Position numbers and translations under genes: made by a program. Positions 1-8,769 of a stretch of 64,000 nt of DNA are shown here, piece by piece. A model generated the notes under the pieces. It was not told where the DNA came from, did no database searches, and was given only the letters and a program-made list of their open reading frames with translations. This stretch comes from Actinomyces oris (GTDB lineage Bacteria; Actinomycetota; Actinomycetes; Actinomycetales; Actinomycetaceae): assembly GCF_001937445.1 (NCBI RefSeq), contig NZ_MSKS01000025.1, positions 1-64,000 on the forward strand, given 5' to 3'. The stretch's first letter is position 1. The number at the start of each line of letters is the position of its first letter.

Positions 1-267
1 GGGCAGTTCAGTGGCGGGCGGGACGGTGGGTGAGCCGGCGGAGGGGGTGGCGGCCGAGGGACCGCTCGGGGCGCTGGCGCCGCCAGTAGTGACGACGACG
101 CCGTAGCCGTCGGGGCCGACCTTGATCCTGGGGCCGGTCTCCTCGCCCCGGTCCCCGATGCCGGGGGCGTCGTCGGGGCTGGGCATCGGGGCGTAGCCGC
201 CGGCGGGAGCCGAGTAGCGCAGCGGGAGGCTCTCCAGGCGGGCGCGGAAGGAGGATGACGAGCTCAC
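1..267 (-). CDS. Partial CDS, unknown protein (N-terminal 89 residues)
   Basis: The frame opens with a GTG that overlaps the TGA stop of the gene upstream (GTGA arrangement), so the two are probably translationally coupled. It runs open to the left edge of the window. The visible protein starts VSSSSSFRARLESLPLRYSA, then has an acidic Pro/Gly-rich stretch followed by a Ser/Ala/Pro/Thr-rich low-complexity stretch. No signal peptide or TM helix is visible in this part. Only the N-terminus is present and I recognise no family. The coupling suggests it works with the polytopic membrane protein next to it. Confidence 0.6.
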   Translation of the reverse strand, partial: MSSSSSFRARLESLPLRYSAPAGGYAPMPSPDDAPGIGDRGEETGPRIKVGPDGYGVVVTTGGASAPSGPSAATPSAGSPTVPPATELP

Positions 268-1712
268 CAGGACATGGCCTTTCCCCAGAAGAAGGAGTAC
301 TCGGGTGCGACCCACCGTTTGCGGTAGAGCAGCAGCCCCAGCGCGCACAGCACCAGGTCGACACCGGCCAGCGGCAGGTAGGCGGCGGCGTCGGCCACCT
401 TGAGCAGCAGGGCCGCGGCGATCGCCACGTGGATGCCGGACAGGAGCAGGGCGGTGGTCGAGTCTCCGATGTGGTCGATCTCGTAGCTCAGGAGCGTCAG
501 CACCGTGAACAGGATCGAGGACAGGCACACCTCGAGGACCAGCGGGACCTGCTCGGAGGATATGAGCGCCATGGAGCACACGACGACGATGACGCCGGCG
601 GCCCCCACGATGCAGGCGCGGATGAGGCTGGCGTCCAGCAGCCGGCGCAGCGTGCGCCCGCGCTCGCGCAGGCTGGTCATGCCCTCACGCTTGAGAACCG
701 TCTGGAACAGGGCGATCTCGGTGTTGACCCGCGGCGCGGTGACCGCGAAGTAGTAGCAGTAGGCGACGACGGCGGGCTGGAGGCACAGGTAGACCAGCGC
801 CACGTCGAAGTCGCGACCGGCGCCCAGGAAGAGGAAGAACTTGTCTGACCACAGCACTCCCCCCAGGATCGCGCCGCGGAGCATGTCCTGCACGAGGATG
901 CCGGTGGCAACCCCGCGGGGCCGCAGGATCCTGCCCAGGGAGCGTCCCATGGACAGGAGCTGGCTGAGGGCTCCCATCAGCGGGGGCAGGTACCACCAGG
1001 TGGGCTCGGCGACGAGCGCGACGGCGTAGCAGAGCCAGCCCACCGACCACAGGCGGCGTCGTCCGGCGACGTCGGCGACGATGAGTGACTGCACGAAGAT
1101 GACGTGCAGGAGGAGCAGGGCGGTGTGGACGCCCAGGACGTGCGGGTTCCAGCCGGTCACGGCGGCCACGACGAGGATCTCCAGCGCCGTGGGCAGGAGC
1201 GCCCACAGGAACAGTGCCGGCCAGATGGAGCAGTAGCGCTCCAGGACCGCCCGCGGACCGCGGCCGATGGAGTCGCCCAGGAGCCGGTAGACGGGGGTGC
1301 CGATGATCTGGCTGAGCCAGGGCACCGCCACCGACACGCTCAGGACGATGACCGGCAGGCCCGTGCCGCCCACCGTGCTGGCAGCCATCTTCTGGGACAC
1401 GACGGGGAAGCTCAGACCCAGCAGGATCGCCGGGGACATGCCCAGGAGCATCGCCGCGCCCCAGTGCCAACGAGCACCCGGGGCGATGCCGCCGCGCTTG
1501 AGCGCCCGGGTGGGCGGCGCCGTCACCAGCCCCAGCCCGATGAGGACGGTGAGGACCAGGACACCGACAGTGACCTGCTTCGGCCAGCCGATCCAGGGCA
1601 GTACCGCCGCCACCACGCCGAGGACGCTCAGGGTCACAGCAGCGTTAGCGGTCCGCAGTCGCGGAAAACGATGCTGGTGGAAATGTCGCGGTTCGTATCT
1701 GAGTTGGGTCAT
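264..1712 (-). CDS. Polytopic membrane protein, possibly PelG/Wzx-like
   Basis: About 482 aa starting MTQLRYEPRHF. The longer open frame upstream has a non-coding-like composition, so I start here. Roughly a dozen hydrophobic segments span the protein from about residue 25 to the C-terminus, with short basic loops; there is no signal peptide. The centre (WSDKFFLFLGAGRDFD, then a paired aromatic stretch and a charged amphipathic loop) loosely resembles PelG-type exopolysaccharide export proteins, which have a MATE/Wzx fold. That family call is a weak inference. It overlaps the start of the next gene (1-267) by 4 nt. Upstream lies a 577-bp gap with the clpC terminators, so it probably has its own promoter. 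Confidence 0.6.
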   Translation of the reverse strand: MTQLRYEPRHFHQHRFPRLRTANAAVTLSVLGVVAAVLPWIGWPKQVTVGVLVLTVLIGLGLVTAPPTRALKRGGIAPGARWHWGAAMLLGMSPAILLGLSFPVVSQKMAASTVGGTGLPVIVLSVSVAVPWLSQIIGTPVYRLLGDSIGRGPRAVLERYCSIWPALFLWALLPTALEILVVAAVTGWNPHVLGVHTALLLLHVIFVQSLIVADVAGRRRLWSVGWLCYAVALVAEPTWWYLPPLMGALSQLLSMGRSLGRILRPRGVATGILVQDMLRGAILGGVLWSDKFFLFLGAGRDFDVALVYLCLQPAVVAYCYYFAVTAPRVNTEIALFQTVLKREGMTSLRERGRTLRRLLDASLIRACIVGAAGVIVVVCSMALISSEQVPLVLEVCLSSILFTVLTLLSYEIDHIGDSTTALLLSGIHVAIAAALLLKVADAAAYLPLAGVDLVLCALGLLLYRKRWVAPEYSFFWGKAMSW

Positions 1713-2124
1713 GGGAGTAGCGGCACCAAGAATGCGTGAGCACGCACGGGCGATCCGAGCCGGACATTCCGGCGCCGCGATCGAGGAGCGTCGCGGCAGT
1801 CTGAATGAGGGCGGACAGGTACGGACAGTGAGGACGAGTAGGGGCAAAGACGTTTGAGACGGCCCCGCACAAGGCGGGGTGACGACACCGATCGACCACG
1901 TCGGAGGGACGACTTTCGACGGATCGTCACTCCACTGTATCCGGCAGAGGACAGACATGAGACAGTCAGGCCAAACTCTCAGAACATTCTCTTGCTTCGC
2001 TCAGATTTCATTCAATTTTCATTTCCATCCTTTGCGGCGACACCGAGCCAGAGTCCCGTGCATATTCATAACTGCGAACCGCATCCCGCACACTCATGCG
2101 TTCAAGTTCATGGGAGCCGCCTGG

Positions 2125-2162
2125 AAAAATGGAGGCGGGAGCAAGGCGGCCCCGCCGCCTCC
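2125..2162 (-). terminator. Rho-independent terminator of clpC
   Basis: Read on the minus strand, GGAGGCGG (2162-2155) pairs perfectly with CCGCCTCC (2138-2131) and is followed at once by ATTTTT. This is a classical stem plus U-tract about 130 nt past the clpC stop. Confidence 0.75.
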
Positions 2163-2218
2163 CCTGCAGTTCACGCCAACGCGTCTTGCAGACCGAGGGC
2201 CCCGCTGTGCAGCGACGA

Positions 2219-2255
2219 CGATGGGCCGCAACCCCAGTGAGGTTGCGGCCCATCG
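2219..2255. terminator. 15-bp perfect hairpin just downstream of clpC
   Basis: CGATGGGCCGCAACC (2219-2233) and its exact complement (2241-2255) are separated by a 7-nt loop, about 35 nt past the clpC stop. There is no U-tract, so it may act as an mRNA 3'-end stabiliser or a first, weaker terminator before the U-tract terminator. Confidence 0.6.
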
Positions 2256-2289
2256 TATGGAACTGATAAGGGGACTGGACCCGGTGAGG

Positions 2290-4890
2290 TCAGCGCCCGG
2301 GCTCGGCGGCCGGTGAGGCGCCGCCGCCACGACTGATGGGCGTCGAGGAGATGCGCAGCGGGCTGGAGGCCCCTGTCCCACCGCCGGCCGCGGCATTCTC
2401 AGCCTCACGCAGTGCGGCGACCTCGGCCTCGCCCTGCTCCCAGGGCTCGCCGCGGAAGATGAACTCACCCAGGATGGACTCACCCTCGGCGTCGACGATG
2501 ACCTTCTGGCCCCGCTCGATCTCCCCGAAGAGGATCTTCTCGCTCAGGGCGTCCTCGATGTCGCGCTGGATGGCGCGGCGCAGCGGGCGGGCGCCGAGCA
2601 CCGGGTCGAAGCCGCGCTCGGCCAGGAGCTCCTTGGCGGCCTCGGTCAGCTCGATGGTCATCTGCTGCTCGGCCAGGCGCCTGTCGAGGCGCGCGATCAT
2701 GAGGTCGACGATCTGGCGCACCTCCTCCTTGGTCAGCTGCGGGAAGACGATGAGGTCGTCGACGCGGTTGAGGAACTCGGGCCGGAACTGCTGCTTGAGC
2801 TCGCGGTTGACGTGGGCCTTCATCTCCTCGTAGTCCATGGCGCCGGACTCGGTGGACTGGAAGCCGGTGGCCACCGACTTGCCGATGTCCTTGGAGCCGA
2901 GGTTGGTGGTCATGATGATGACGGTGTTCTTGAAGTCGACCACGCGGCCCTGGGCGTCGGAGAGGTGCCCGTCCTCCAGGATCTGCAGCAAGGAGTTGAA
3001 GATGTCCGGGTGGGCCTTCTCGACCTCGTCGAACAGGACCACGGAGAAGGGCCGGCGGCGCACCTTCTCGGTGAGCTGGCCGCCCTCGTCATAGCCGACG
3101 TAGCCGGGAGGGGCGCCGAAGAGCCGCGAGACCGTGTGCTTCTCGGCGAACTCGGACATGTCGAGCTGGATGAGGGCGTCCTCGTCGTCGAACAGGAACT
3201 CCGCCAGGGCCTTGGCCAGCTCGGTCTTTCCGACGCCCGTGGGGCCGGCGAAGATGAAGGAGCCACCGGGGCGCTTGGGGTCCTTCAGGCCGGCACGGGT
3301 GCGGCGGATCGACTTCGACAGGGCCTCGATGGCCTTGTCCTGACCGATGATGCGCTTGTGGAGCTCGGCCTCCATGTTGAGGAGCTTGGCGGACTCGGCC
3401 TCGGTCAGCTTGACCACCGGGATGCCGGTGGACATGGCCAGGACCTCGGCGATGAGCGCCTCGTCGACCTCGGCGACCTGGTCGAGGTCGCCGGACTTCC
3501 AGGCCTTCTCCTTGGCGGCGCGCTCGTCGGCCAGGCGACGCTCGTCGTCGCGCAGGGAGGCGGCGCGCTCGAAGTCCTGGTCGTCGATGGCCGACTCCTT
3601 CTCCCGCTTGACCTCGGCGATCTTCTCGTCGATCTCGCGCAGCTCGGGCGGGGCGGTCATGCGGCGGATGCGCAGGCGGGCACCGGCCTCGTCGACCAGG
3701 TCGATGGCCTTGTCCGGCAGGAAGCGGTCGTTGATGTAGCGGTCGGCGAGCTTGGCGGCGGCCTCGATGGCCTCGTCGGTGATGACGATGCGGTGGAAGG
3801 CCTCGTAGCGGTCGCGCAGGCCGGTGAGGATCCCGATGGTCTCCTCGATGCTGGGCTGGTCGACGGTCACCGGCTGGAAGCGGCGCTCCAGGGCGGCGTC
3901 CTTCTCGATCTTGCGGTACTCGTCCAGGGTGGTGGCCCCGATGGTCTGGAGCTCGCCGCGGGCCAGCATGGGCTTGAGGATGGAGGCGGCGTCGACGGCG
4001 CCCTCGGCGGCACCGGCACCAACGAGGGTGTGAATCTCGTCGATGAACAGGACGATGTCGCCGCGGGTGCGCACCTCCTTGAGGACCTTCTTGAGGCGCT
4101 CCTCGAAGTCACCGCGGTAGCGCGAGCCGGCCACGAGCGAGCCCATGTCCAGGGAGTAGAGCTGCTTGTCGCGCAGGGTCTCGGGGACGTCACCGTGGAC
4201 GATGGCCTGGCTCAGGCCCTCGACGACGGCGGTCTTGCCCACGCCGGGCTCCCCGATGAGGACGGGGTTGTTCTTGGTGCGCCGGGAGAGGACCTGCATG
4301 ACCCTCTCCATCTCCTTCTTGCGGCCGATGACCGGGTCCAGCTTGCCCTCGCGGGCGGCGGCGGTGAGGTTGCGGCCGAACTGGTCCAGGATGGCGCTGC
4401 CCGAGGGCGTGCCCTCCTTGGAGGGGCCGCCGGCGTTGACGGTCTCCTTGCCCTCGTAGCCGGAGAGCATCTGCATGACGGTCTGGCGCACGCTGGACAG
4501 GTCCCCGCCGAGGTTGGTCAGGACCTGGGCGGCCACGCCCTCACCCTCGCGCAGCAGGCCGAGCAGAAGGTGCTCGGTGCCGATGTAGTTGTGGCCGAGC
4601 TGGAGGGCCTCGCGCATGGAGAGCTCGAAGACCTTCTTGCCGCGCGGCGTGAAGGGGATGTGACCGGTGGGGGCGGACTGCCCCTCGCCGATGATCTCAA
4701 TGACCTGGTTGCGCACGGCGTCCAGGGAGATATCCATGGACTCCAGCGCCTTGGCGGCCACCCCCTCGCCCTCGTGAATGAGGCCGAGAAGGAGGTGCTC
4801 GGTGCCGATGTAGTTGTGGTTCAGGGCCCGCGCCTCGTCCTGCGCGAGCACGACGACGCGACGGGCGCGGTCGGTAAAGCGTTCAAACAT
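2290..4890 (-). CDS. clpC: ATP-dependent Clp protease ATP-binding subunit ClpC
   Basis: 866 aa, the usual length for actinobacterial ClpC. It is the AAA+ unfoldase that feeds substrates to ClpP in the cytosol. Order of parts: two Clp_N repeats (residues about 4-140), first AAA+ module with Walker [14 protein letters not shown] and Walker B FIDEIH, a UVR-type coiled middle segment (around [21 protein letters not shown]), and second AAA+ module with [17 protein letters not shown] and the pore-loop region [13 protein letters not shown]. The C-terminus ends in a Gly/Ala/Ser-rich tail. The ATG is preceded by a strong AGGAGG, and the protein begins [20 protein letters not shown] as in other ClpC proteins. 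A ClgR-like operator lies upstream, and two hairpins follow the stop. Confidence 0.98.
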   Translation of the reverse strand: MFERFTDRARRVVVLAQDEARALNHNYIGTEHLLLGLIHEGEGVAAKALESMDISLDAVRNQVIEIIGEGQSAPTGHIPFTPRGKKVFELSMREALQLGHNYIGTEHLLLGLLREGEGVAAQVLTNLGGDLSSVRQTVMQMLSGYEGKETVNAGGPSKEGTPSGSAILDQFGRNLTAAAREGKLDPVIGRKKEMERVMQVLSRRTKNNPVLIGEPGVGKTAVVEGLSQAIVHGDVPETLRDKQLYSLDMGSLVAGSRYRGDFEERLKKVLKEVRTRGDIVLFIDEIHTLVGAGAAEGAVDAASILKPMLARGELQTIGATTLDEYRKIEKDAALERRFQPVTVDQPSIEETIGILTGLRDRYEAFHRIVITDEAIEAAAKLADRYINDRFLPDKAIDLVDEAGARLRIRRMTAPPELREIDEKIAEVKREKESAIDDQDFERAASLRDDERRLADERAAKEKAWKSGDLDQVAEVDEALIAEVLAMSTGIPVVKLTEAESAKLLNMEAELHKRIIGQDKAIEALSKSIRRTRAGLKDPKRPGGSFIFAGPTGVGKTELAKALAEFLFDDEDALIQLDMSEFAEKHTVSRLFGAPPGYVGYDEGGQLTEKVRRRPFSVVLFDEVEKAHPDIFNSLLQILEDGHLSDAQGRVVDFKNTVIIMTTNLGSKDIGKSVATGFQSTESGAMDYEEMKAHVNRELKQQFRPEFLNRVDDLIVFPQLTKEEVRQIVDLMIARLDRRLAEQQMTIELTEAAKELLAERGFDPVLGARPLRRAIQRDIEDALSEKILFGEIERGQKVIVDAEGESILGEFIFRGEPWEQGEAEVAALREAENAAAGGGTGASSPLRISSTPISRGGGASPAAEPGR

Positions 4891-5027
4891 CAGTAATTCC
4901 TCCTCGGCACGCGCTCAGTGCAGGACCGCTCGTCCGGTGGTGGCGAGGGATGTCGCAGCGCCGCGGAGAGATGGCGCTGAGAGCACGTGCTGACAAGGCT
5001 AACCAGGCCGACGCCTGGGCCATGCCC

Positions 5028-5047
5028 CTGTTCGCGGTAGGCGTGAG
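5028..5047 (-). promoter_or_regulatory. ClgR-like operator upstream of clpC
   Basis: On the minus strand the sequence CGCCTACCGCGAAC fits the actinobacterial ClgR consensus CGC-Y-N-A-N-R-GCG-W-W-S except at the R position. It lies about 140 bp upstream of the clpC start. ClgR activates clp genes in corynebacteria and streptomycetes, which makes the assignment plausible, but it rests on one motif match. Confidence 0.5.
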
Positions 5048-5052
5048 TAAGC

Positions 5053-5073
5053 CTTGAGCCGGGTCGACTCAGC
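5053..5073. promoter_or_regulatory. HAIR-like inverted repeat (HspR-type), tentative
   Basis: CTTGAGC-N7-ACTCAGC resembles the HspR box CTTGAGT-N7-ACTCAAG (11 of 14 positions). It lies between clpC and the upstream gene and overlaps that gene's stop codon. It could be a chance match. Confidence 0.3.
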
Positions 5074-5722
5074 CCTGGGCGCGCCTGCGCAGGCCCCACA
5101 TCATCCCCCGGGTCATGAACCTGGCGACGGGGCGCACCGCCCACACCACCGCCGTCGTCGCGCTCCGGTGGGGTAGGTAGCGCTCCCGGATCCGCAAACG
5201 GCAGCGACCGGAGCGGGGAGCGTCAAGCTCGTCGAGCACGAAGGCCCAGGAGAAGTCGAAGTCCATGCCCGCCCCGGGCGGCGCGGCGCCGCCGTCGGAG
5301 GACAGGACGAGGCAGCGCTCGGGTTCGAGACGCGCGACGGTCAGGGCGGCGTCGGCGGCCAGATACACCCGGTCGCCGACGGCGAGATCCTGCCACCGCG
5401 GCTCGATGCGTCGGGCGTTGGTGATGCCCACACCCGCCAGACGCTCGAGCAGATCGAAGCTGTAGAAGCCGCCGCGCTCGTACCCCAGCTGCACCAGCCA
5501 GGGCCAGACCGCGGCTACCGGGGCGTCGATGTCGATCTGGTGGGTCTCGATCATGGTCGCCTCGGGCACCAGGTCGTCGCCGGGCAGCGGGAGCGAGTCG
5601 TCCCCGCGTGGACGGGCGGCGCAGGCAGCCAGCACCAGCGCTCCACAGAGGCCGGCACCGGTGGTTGTCAGGAGGGCCAGACGATGGTGCGAGCAGTTCA
5701 TGAGGCCATGATCCCCGTCCAT
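5069..5722 (-). CDS. Lipoprotein with an SRPBCC/START-like fold
   Basis: 217 aa if started at 5722; an in-frame ATG at 5701 (MNCSHHR) is equally possible. The N-terminus has a hydrophobic signal with a lipobox (LVLAAC), so it is likely lipid-anchored on the outer face of the membrane. The rest, from about residue 55 (TIETHQIDIDAPVAAVWPWLVQLG), matches the opening of SRPBCC/polyketide-cyclase-like proteins: a beta strand ending in DAPVAAVW, then an amphipathic helix. A bacterial family with the phrase PWLVQLGYERGGFYS is usually annotated as hypothetical or SRPBCC. The ligand is unknown. The C-terminus is basic (GLRRRAQG). Confidence 0.7.
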   Translation of the reverse strand: MDGDHGLMNCSHHRLALLTTTGAGLCGALVLAACAARPRGDDSLPLPGDDLVPEATMIETHQIDIDAPVAAVWPWLVQLGYERGGFYSFDLLERLAGVGITNARRIEPRWQDLAVGDRVYLAADAALTVARLEPERCLVLSSDGGAAPPGAGMDFDFSWAFVLDELDAPRSGRCRLRIRERYLPHRSATTAVVWAVRPVARFMTRGMMWGLRRRAQG

Positions 5723-5790
5723 CGTCGTCTTCGCAGGCTCAGCCTCCGCCCGACGCCCCGCCCCACCGGTCGCGTTCGTAGGGTAGGTCT

Positions 5791-5832
5791 CGCGTTCGTA
5801 CCCTTAACCCCCGAACGCGAGACCCAAGGCAC
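5791..5832 (+). repeat. Dispersed intergenic repeat, copy 1 (left part)
   Basis: The core TTCGTACCCT-nn-ACCCC-n-GAnCGCGnGnCCCAAGGnAC is shared with the minus strand at 53976-54029. The part CGCGAGACCCAAGGTACGACCGCGGCG reappears at 6520-6546. CGCGTTCG and CGAACGCG inside it can pair to form a hairpin. Confidence 0.55.
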
Positions 5833-6502
5833 TGTGTTGTCTCATGACTTCTGAGAGTTTCGGATGTCATGACATCTGAGACACCGGTGGGGTGGGCCTG
5901 CCGGTTGGGAGAGCTGCTGCTTCAGCCTGCCGGAGGAGGTTGCCCCGGTCACTGTGGTGGCTGCCGTCGTCGTCTGGATGCACTGCACGAGGGTGGGGTT
6001 CTACTGAAGGAGGGTTGGGGGTACTGGAGGTAGGTAGGGCCTTCGTGCAGTACGCACAACCCTTGGCCAGTAGATCCCGACCCTCATGGAGCAGGCCGAC
6101 TCGGGCCATCTCGAGCCAGTTCTGGGCGGGGCCGGCGTCGAACCATGACCTCCGGGCCCCTGCGCAGGCAGCGGGCAGGGGGCGGACCTGTGGCGGAGGC
6201 GCCGGGCTCTGCGGTAGGAACCATGGACTCACTCCTGCGCGACCCGGTGTCCACAGCGCTGACATTGACGAGCCTGCCGTCGAAGCACCCAGCGGGAATC
6301 GTTGAAATCCTGCGGTCTTTCTTCGGTATGCAGCACCGATGCGGGGTTGATGTCAGCACCATGGACACCGACGACCTGTCAGGCCTCTTCCCTTCGACCT
6401 CACCCTCGCCTCCTGGACCACCGGCCTGCCCCGGGTTCCCGCCCGAGTGAGTGTCTCAGAAGTCATGACACTCAAATGTCTCAGAAGTGAGGAGACAGCA
6501 CA
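5833..6502. mobile_element. Non-autonomous IS-derived element (MITE-like) with about 45-bp inverted ends
   Basis: The left end (TGTCTCATGACTTCTGAGAG..., 5838-5883) and right end (ending ...TCTCAGAAGTGAGGAGACAG, 6446-6498) are imperfect inverted repeats. Both have the plan TGTCTC-n3-ACTTCTGAGA-...-TGTCATGAC-n-TCTGAGACAC. CGAGACCCAAGGCAC flanks both sides (5818-5832 and 6503-6517) as a 15-bp direct repeat. The 670-bp interior encodes no transposase I can recognise. The paired TCTGAGAC motifs recall IS481/IS3-type actinobacterial ends, so this is probably an internally deleted derivative. Confidence 0.55.
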
Positions 6503-6546
6503 CGAGACCCAAGGCACGAACGCGAGACCCAAGGTACGACCGCGGC
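6503..6546 (+). repeat. Dispersed intergenic repeat, copy 1 (right part)
   Basis: It continues the repeat interrupted at 5832. It contains ACGAGACCCAAGGCACGAACG followed by the same GCGAGACCCAAGG unit again, ending in TACGACCGCGGCG. The end matches the minus strand at 53976-54000. Confidence 0.5.
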
Positions 6547-6666
6547 GGCAGAGACGGCGTCGGCGCGTCTGCGTGCGCCGTGAAGCCAGACCATTCGAGC
6601 GGCATGGGAAGAACTGCCCCACATACTCTGCCGCACAATCCGAGACGGCCCACCACAATGGAGGCC

Positions 6667-8769
6667 ATGCCTCCCGTGCCTTCTCCCGCCGACGCCGGCC
6701 ATGACGACACTGCGCCGACCGACCACGACAACACGCGCACCGGTCAGGCCGCTGACACCGAAGCACGGGAGGCCGAGCGAGGGGTCGCGGATATCGCGCA
6801 ACGTCTACTGCCCGTCCTGCCGGCGCTGAGAATCGGGGCGCTGCTCAGCGTCATCGGAGCTGTTGCGCTCTTCTTCGCCTGGCCGAGCGGCGTTCGCACC
6901 GCCCCCCTGTGGGGCATGCCCCCTGCCGCGATCGGCGCCTTCTGGATAGCGACCGGCATCATCCGCCCTCGGCCCTCGAGGTTCCGCGACCCCGTCCACG
7001 GCTCCCCCATCGCCGTGATACGCACTGCGGTCGCCGTCCTGGCGATGAGTGGGATCGCAGTGTTCGCCGTTTGGATGATGTGGGAGTGTCTGTCGACGTG
7101 GTCCTCCGTACTCTCCCGCACCGGGATCAACACCGTGGACCTCATTGCCATCGCCGCGGGAACGGCGGGACTGGCACTCCTGAGCATCACCGACATTCTT
7201 ATTCGCACGCTCCGGGCCGCCGTGCTGCCTCCGGAGCTCTACCAGCGGAAATGGTGGAGACGCCTCCGGAAGCCCAGAAGGCCGGATCAGTACCCCGAGG
7301 GCCCGCGACGTCGGACGCTCGCACGTGCCGCTCTGGTGCTGGCCCCCTCCGTCCTCCTTGCCGGCGCAGCGGCCGTCCCGCTGAGCCGACGTAATAAGGC
7401 CGTCCAGAAGCTCACTCCCCCATCAGTCGCCAAGACTCCTCCCGCCTACCCCACCTCCATGGCCAGCGAGCCGGCCTGGGTCAAGGACATCGACAACGTC
7501 CTGGACATTGTGGCGGGGGCCGCCGGCCCCGTCGTCCATACATCCGACGGCGTCACAGGAATTAACCCCATTGACGGAAGCACCTTATGGAGCTACGCGA
7601 GAAAGGGTGCCACATACGAGACATTCCTCGACCCCATAGGTAAACAAGCGGGGAAGAAATACGCTCGCACGCTTGTAGTCAGTCCCAGCCGCCGGCACAT
7701 CGCCTTTCGCATCTCCGGCCCCGGCAAGGTGAAGAACCTTCCAATCACTGACCAGACAACGATCACAATCGTCTTGGACACCATCACCGGCCAAGTGGTC
7801 AATGACCATATTTCCGACGACGGAACCCTTCAGATCACCGATTCTGCGATCCTGGACGGAAGTAAGATCTACACCTTCGGCAGCAAGACCGAGAAATGGG
7901 ATCTGAAGAAGCTTGGCGTCAGCATCGAAGAGGGAGGGCGAGAAAGGTATTTCGGGACTGCCGGACACTCAACATTCATTGTGGGACACTCCGAAGACCG
8001 CGTGGATGGCACAGGCATCCTGCAGTACGGGAGCCTGTCCCTTATCTCCCAGGACGACCCCAGCCAGGTTCACGCCACTCCCCCAGTCCCTCTCATGGGG
8101 AATCAGGCGCTCCCATTGGTGATCGGTGGGTGGACGGCCATCTTCAGTGACGGTACCCCCACAACTGCTAACGGCTCCGACGACCTGGGGTGGCAGATGC
8201 ATGTCGCCGACCTCGACTCACTTGCGAAGCCAGGCAGCACCAGCGCACCCACTCATCATGTCGGCCGAAGCGCCGGCATCAACGCCCCAGCATCACTGAC
8301 CACCGGGAAAATCGTCATGCTCCCGGCAACGCTGCCCCCGCCGGCACGCAGCATTGGCGACCATGACGATTTTCCTGATTGGGATAACTCCACCACTATC
8401 TCAACGATTTTCGACCCCTCAACACAGACAACACTGTCGGCCAGTCAGACATCAGGCCTCATTCGAGCAGTCGGAATCTCATCTACCAGCACAGGATCGT
8501 CCGCCGGCGCCGAGATAAAAATCTCCTCCATGGGCAACGACGCCGAAACCTCCTTCCCTATCTCGCCAGGTAGCGTCTTCTACCCCCCAGGCTATCCAAC
8601 ATACAACCCTGACATGAAGGAGATGGCTGTCACCCTCAGTCACTTCACAGACATCTTTGCACTTCACGCACCAGGAGCGAACATCATCATCCTCAACCCC
8701 ACCGCGCGCCCCAATTTTGAGAGCCGGTCCTATCGCCTCTACGGGATCACGGAGGCCACACAGCAATGA
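6667..8769 (+). CDS. Module 1 gene A: five-TM membrane protein with outside PQQ-like beta-propeller
   Basis: 700 aa from ATG 6667, chosen because ATGCC after CACAAT-n-G matches modules 7 and 9; GGAGG lies just upstream, and ATG 6658 is an alternative. Residues 1-50 are acidic and polar. Predicted TM helices are at about 55-74, 81-99, 117-140, 155-180 and 220-239, which puts the C-terminal 450 residues outside. That part carries propeller-like repeats, clearest in DGVTGINPIDGSTLWSY (about 294-310), where the N-P-x-D-G-S-x-x-W pattern is typical of PQQ-like/BamB-like blades. No PQQ-dehydrogenase catalytic residues are evident. It overlaps gene B1 by ATGA. The function is unknown; membrane-bound sensing, adhesion or scaffolding are possibilities. 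Confidence 0.88.
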   Translation: MPPVPSPADAGHDDTAPTDHDNTRTGQAADTEAREAERGVADIAQRLLPVLPALRIGALLSVIGAVALFFAWPSGVRTAPLWGMPPAAIGAFWIATGIIRPRPSRFRDPVHGSPIAVIRTAVAVLAMSGIAVFAVWMMWECLSTWSSVLSRTGINTVDLIAIAAGTAGLALLSITDILIRTLRAAVLPPELYQRKWWRRLRKPRRPDQYPEGPRRRTLARAALVLAPSVLLAGAAAVPLSRRNKAVQKLTPPSVAKTPPAYPTSMASEPAWVKDIDNVLDIVAGAAGPVVHTSDGVTGINPIDGSTLWSYARKGATYETFLDPIGKQAGKKYARTLVVSPSRRHIAFRISGPGKVKNLPITDQTTITIVLDTITGQVVNDHISDDGTLQITDSAILDGSKIYTFGSKTEKWDLKKLGVSIEEGGRERYFGTAGHSTFIVGHSEDRVDGTGILQYGSLSLISQDDPSQVHATPPVPLMGNQALPLVIGGWTAIFSDGTPTTANGSDDLGWQMHVADLDSLAKPGSTSAPTHHVGRSAGINAPASLTTGKIVMLPATLPPPARSIGDHDDFPDWDNSTTISTIFDPSTQTTLSASQTSGLIRAVGISSTSTGSSAGAEIKISSMGNDAETSFPISPGSVFYPPGYPTYNPDMKEMAVTLSHFTDIFALHAPGANIIILNPTARPNFESRSYRLYGITEATQQ

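Larger units (their letters stand above)
1713..2289. other. Intergenic region between clpC and the membrane protein gene
   Basis: 577 bp with no convincing gene. It contains two hairpins downstream of clpC (listed separately) and presumably the promoter of the gene ending at 264. Small open frames on both strands here have no ribosome binding site or recognisable product. Confidence 0.6.
5723..6666. other. Long intergenic region before the array
   Basis: 944 bp with open frames of 85-140 codons on both strands. None has a recognisable product, a ribosome binding site or plausible composition. It holds the IS-derived element at 5833-6502, the dispersed repeat interrupted by it, and at the right end the start region of module 1 with CCACCACAAT and GGAGG before the ATG. 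Confidence 0.6.

Noticed and set aside
2812-4896. A 694-codon open frame on the plus strand opposite clpC
   Set aside because: It mirrors clpC codon structure; low-complexity Leu/Gly/Val/Asp-rich product, no family. A shadow caused by high GC at third positions.
5867-6368. Open frames of 94-137 codons in the region before module 1
   Set aside because: Conflicting frames on both strands, no ribosome binding sites, no recognisable product; better explained as interior of a degenerate mobile element.
6667-8769. Gene A as a PQQ-dependent dehydrogenase or as BamB
   Set aside because: Only the blade repeat pattern is shared; no dehydrogenase active-site residues seen, and BamB serves outer-membrane assembly, which a Gram-positive actinobacterium lacks.
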